Shown: positions 8,001 to 8,590 of the stretch, in pieces
Position numbering within the stretch: the stretch's first letter is position 1
Layout: each line of letters starts with the position of its first letter
From: Planctomycetes bacterium RBG_16_41_13
Lineage (GTDB): Bacteria > Planctomycetota > Brocadiia > Brocadiales > Brocadiaceae
NCBI GenBank assembly: GCA_001828295.1
Contig: MHYI01000022.1
Coordinates: 1-8,590, forward strand
Direction of reading: 5' to 3'
Length of the DNA: 8,590 nt
The notes under the pieces: model-generated
The model's database searches: none
Told to the model about the DNA's origin: nothing
Seen by the model: only the letters and a program-made list of their open reading frames with translations
Position numbers and translations under genes: made by a program

Positions 8001-8273
8001 TATCACGCTGACCCCGATCATGGACTTTCCCTCCTGATGCTCGATACCCACTGATTGGCCCGTCCACCGTTCCAACCGCGACGTAATATCACGTTCCATC
8101 ACAACCGCAGGCATGCCAGGATAGAACGTAATTATCTGGACTGCAGGCGTCTTGAAAATGGGAAGTAGGTCGGCAGGTATACGTGTATACGAAGTGACAC
8201 CAATCACGGCAATGGCTAACGCCATTACAATTACCAAGTAAGGATTCTTTAATGCAAGTTTAATAAGTCCCAT
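5088..8273 (-). CDS. RND efflux transporter, inner-membrane permease (AcrB/HAE1-like) with atypical proton-relay residues
   Basis: A 1061-residue RND permease, which as a trimer exports substrate from periplasm or membrane using proton influx. Twelve membrane segments are visible: TM1 about 13-30, TM2-6 between 342 and 492, TM7 533-551, TM8-12 between 897 and 1046, with two large periplasmic loops (about 31-340 and 552-895). WTGQ (70-73) and the lack of the CzcA metal-pump signature place it nearer the drug-type (HAE1) branch; the substrate is unknown. The start has AGAGGT five nt upstream. Odd: in TM4, NLLDPSIVV carries Asp407 followed by Pro408 where AcrB has Asp407-Asp408; in TM10, GMVVADGVLMVDF has Ala962-Asp963 where AcrB has Lys940-Asn941; in TM11, RLKS has Lys994 where AcrB has Arg971. 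The rest of the fold looks intact, so this is a variant coupling site rather than decay. It precedes the adaptor gene in one operon. Confidence 0.95.
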   Translation of the reverse strand: MGLIKLALKNPYLVIVMALAIAVIGVTSYTRIPADLLPIFKTPAVQIITFYPGMPAVVMERDITSRLERWTGQSVGIEHQEGKSMIGVSVIKNFFREDIDSNTAMSHVTSLAISDLFYLPPGTIPPMVMPYDPTASIPLCLLSISSPTMSEKELYDVAYFDLRNQLQSISGVIAPAVYGGVLRRILAYVDRDELESRGLSPMDVVKALKRSNLMIPTGNAKFGMLDYQINSNAMVAEVEELNDIPIKVENGATVFLRDVASAQDSYQIQTNIVRVNGERQVYIPIYRQPGANTIQITNEVREQSKRMLQRIREMDPRAKDLRMEVVMDQSVSIKNSLNGLKYSGIFGAILTAIIVWVFLSHVRLTMIILISLPVSILAAFIGLYFSGNTLNSMTLGGFALALGNLLDPSIVVMDNTSRHLRMEGKSPMQAALDGATEVAGPVLVSIVTSVVVFFPIVYLSGMAKFLFTPLALTVIFTIVASYVIAMTVVPACCAKFLRKTSTQKNTGAQETTKRGFVFSFHDKLLRTVLRKKPLVLFIVFLLFLVSLFLFKRTGTELFPQVDAGQFMLLVRAPSGTRIEESERLMKEVEKEVQDVMGESDPEGNKPQSDLQMMISNIGVLMDWPAAYTPNTGPMDSFMLVQLKEVARNETFYYVDLLRKRLREKFPGVEFAFDTGGMLTAAFNFGLPSPINIQVAGSQLETSHEIAEAIVEEVKKVQGAADVRIAQRLDYPAIDIEVDRIKAAHLGISQEDIVKNIVTALNSSVNFDPGFWIDHRNGNHYFIGAQYFENDIRSLQTLENIPITSSDTMRATLLKNVAAFRRSTAPAVVNHLNIIRVIDVYANVSGRDVGSVAAEIEKRLERSERLQRLMAKYKQKGYTYHIRGEVQSMKESFKQFEAGLVIAILLVYLVMVAQFRSFRDPFIILFSVPLGLIGVACMLYFTNTNLNIQSLMGIIMMVGMVVADGVLMVDFANELQERGVVKEEAIIQAAKLRLKSMMMLSLTTVLALLPMAIGIGQGGTNIPLARSIIGGTVGAFILDQIVVPTFYTIFGRNRNRGNMYAQ

Positions 8274-8297
8274 GTTTACCTCTTATATTAAGAACAA

Positions 8298-8366
8298 TCA
8301 ATTCAAGCACCTTCCATCCACTTTAAACAACATGAAAGACAGTTCTTCTACTTTCTTATTGTCCAT
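8298..8366 (-). CDS. Small ORF (22 aa) between ArsR copy 2 and RND gene, possible leader peptide or gene remnant
   Basis: ATG at 8366 is preceded by a perfect AGGAGG with a 5-nt spacer (8372-8377), the best ribosome binding site in the window. It reads MDNKKVEELSFMLF and continues with a short tail containing one Cys, to TGA at 8298-8300, then 24 nt to the RND start. The peptide is too short for a membrane span and matches no family I know. The ribosome site is the only evidence that it is translated. It may be a small protein, a translated leader that helps ribosomes reach the RND start, or the surviving start of a lost gene. Confidence 0.4.
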   Translation of the reverse strand: MDNKKVEELSFMLFKVDGRCLN

Positions 8367-8389
8367 TTTGACCTCCTCGCGATAAATGA

Positions 8390-8590
8390 TTAATTGCTTT
8401 TTGCTGTTTTTGTCTGCCGTCTTTTACCTTCCTTTCGAACCTCTTCGCATGAACGTCGCACAACAGGATAATTCCCGGAAATGAACATAAAGAGTGAATC
8501 TACCATTCGGGGACGTGTGATGTAATAACAACGAAGCGTTCCATCCTCATAAAAATCTATTATCTTGAGCCTTCGCAATACTGAAAGATG
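8390..8590 (-). CDS. ArsR/SmtB-family repressor, copy 2, 5' part beyond window
   Basis: The visible 66 codons begin inside the recognition helix (HLSVLRRLK) and run in frame to the right edge, so the start lies outside; the TTG at 8578 is an internal Leu, not a start. Wing and C-terminal helix are as in copy 1, with 53 of 66 residues identical. The Cys in the wing (RCYY) is kept. In the last helix copy 1 reads CSR and this copy RSC, so the Cys moves by two residues. It ends with SN and a TAA; copy 1 is shifted by one base there and runs on. Placed 116 nt upstream of the RND gene in the same direction, it is the likely repressor of the pump operon, whose promoter must lie outside the window. 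Confidence 0.88.
   Translation of the reverse strand, partial: HLSVLRRLKIIDFYEDGTLRCYYITRPRMVDSLFMFISGNYPVVRRSCEEVRKEGKRRQTKTAKSN
8390..8590 (-). repeat. Direct repeat, copy 2 (ArsR 3' two thirds)
   Basis: Partner of 1938-2138, same orientation, aligned without gaps. The two copies enclose all three pump genes. The upstream limit of the repeat is outside the window. Confidence 0.9.

Noticed and set aside
5088..8273. Heavy-metal (CzcA-type) assignment of the RND pump suggested by the ArsR neighbour
   Set aside because: The metal-pump TM4 signature is absent and the periplasmic start looks drug-type; a nearby ArsR-type gene alone does not show that metal is the substrate.
1..8590. CRISPR arrays, tRNA or rRNA genes, transposase genes, replication origin
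   Set aside because: I saw no regularly spaced repeats, no tRNA-like cloverleaf, no rRNA sequence, and no transposase or integrase motifs on either strand.

Overview
All genes I can support lie on the minus strand. The window has the look of a Gram-negative (diderm) bacterium: it encodes a three-part envelope-spanning efflux pump, including an outer-membrane channel with a lipoprotein signal, plus an exported protein with a Sec-type signal peptide. Base composition is moderate, by eye in the low to mid 40s % G+C. I cannot name the organism. The mix (TruD of unusual length, RND pump with ArsR-type regulators, AT-rich spacers) would fit a planctomycete or deltaproteobacterial relative, but that is a guess.

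Reading in the direction of transcription (high to low coordinates): the 3' part of an ArsR/SmtB-type repressor gene (copy 2, cut by the right edge, 8390-8590); a 22-codon small ORF with a perfect Shine-Dalgarno (8298-8366); an RND inner-membrane transporter (5088-8273); its periplasmic adaptor (3878-5098, start overlapping the RND stop by 11 nt); a TolC-like outer-membrane factor (2434-3837); a 142-nt spacer with a perfect TATAAT; a second, closely related ArsR-type repressor (copy 1, 1911-2291); truD, a tRNA pseudouridine synthase joined to it by an ATGA overlap (505-1914); a 219-nt AT-rich spacer with terminator-like, promoter-like and stem-loop sequence; and the 5' part of a gene for an exported protein, cut by the left edge (1-285, absent from simple ORF lists because it runs off the window).

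RND, adaptor and outer-membrane factor should form one tripartite pump made from one transcript, probably controlled by the ArsR-type protein upstream. The two ArsR copies are in direct orientation and bracket the whole pump, which suggests duplication and makes the pump a potential deletion unit. Copy 1 now heads a second transcription unit with truD, an unexpected pairing of a sensor repressor with a tRNA-modifying enzyme.

The points most worth following are: (1) the RND proton-relay residues, where the usual Asp-Asp pair is Asp-Pro and the usual Lys is Ala; (2) a 117-nt, in-frame, nested-palindrome segment inside truD that resembles protein-coding palindromic elements; (3) the duplicated ArsR genes with a shifted cysteine; (4) the small ORF between regulator and pump; (5) the stem-loop-rich start of the exported-protein gene.
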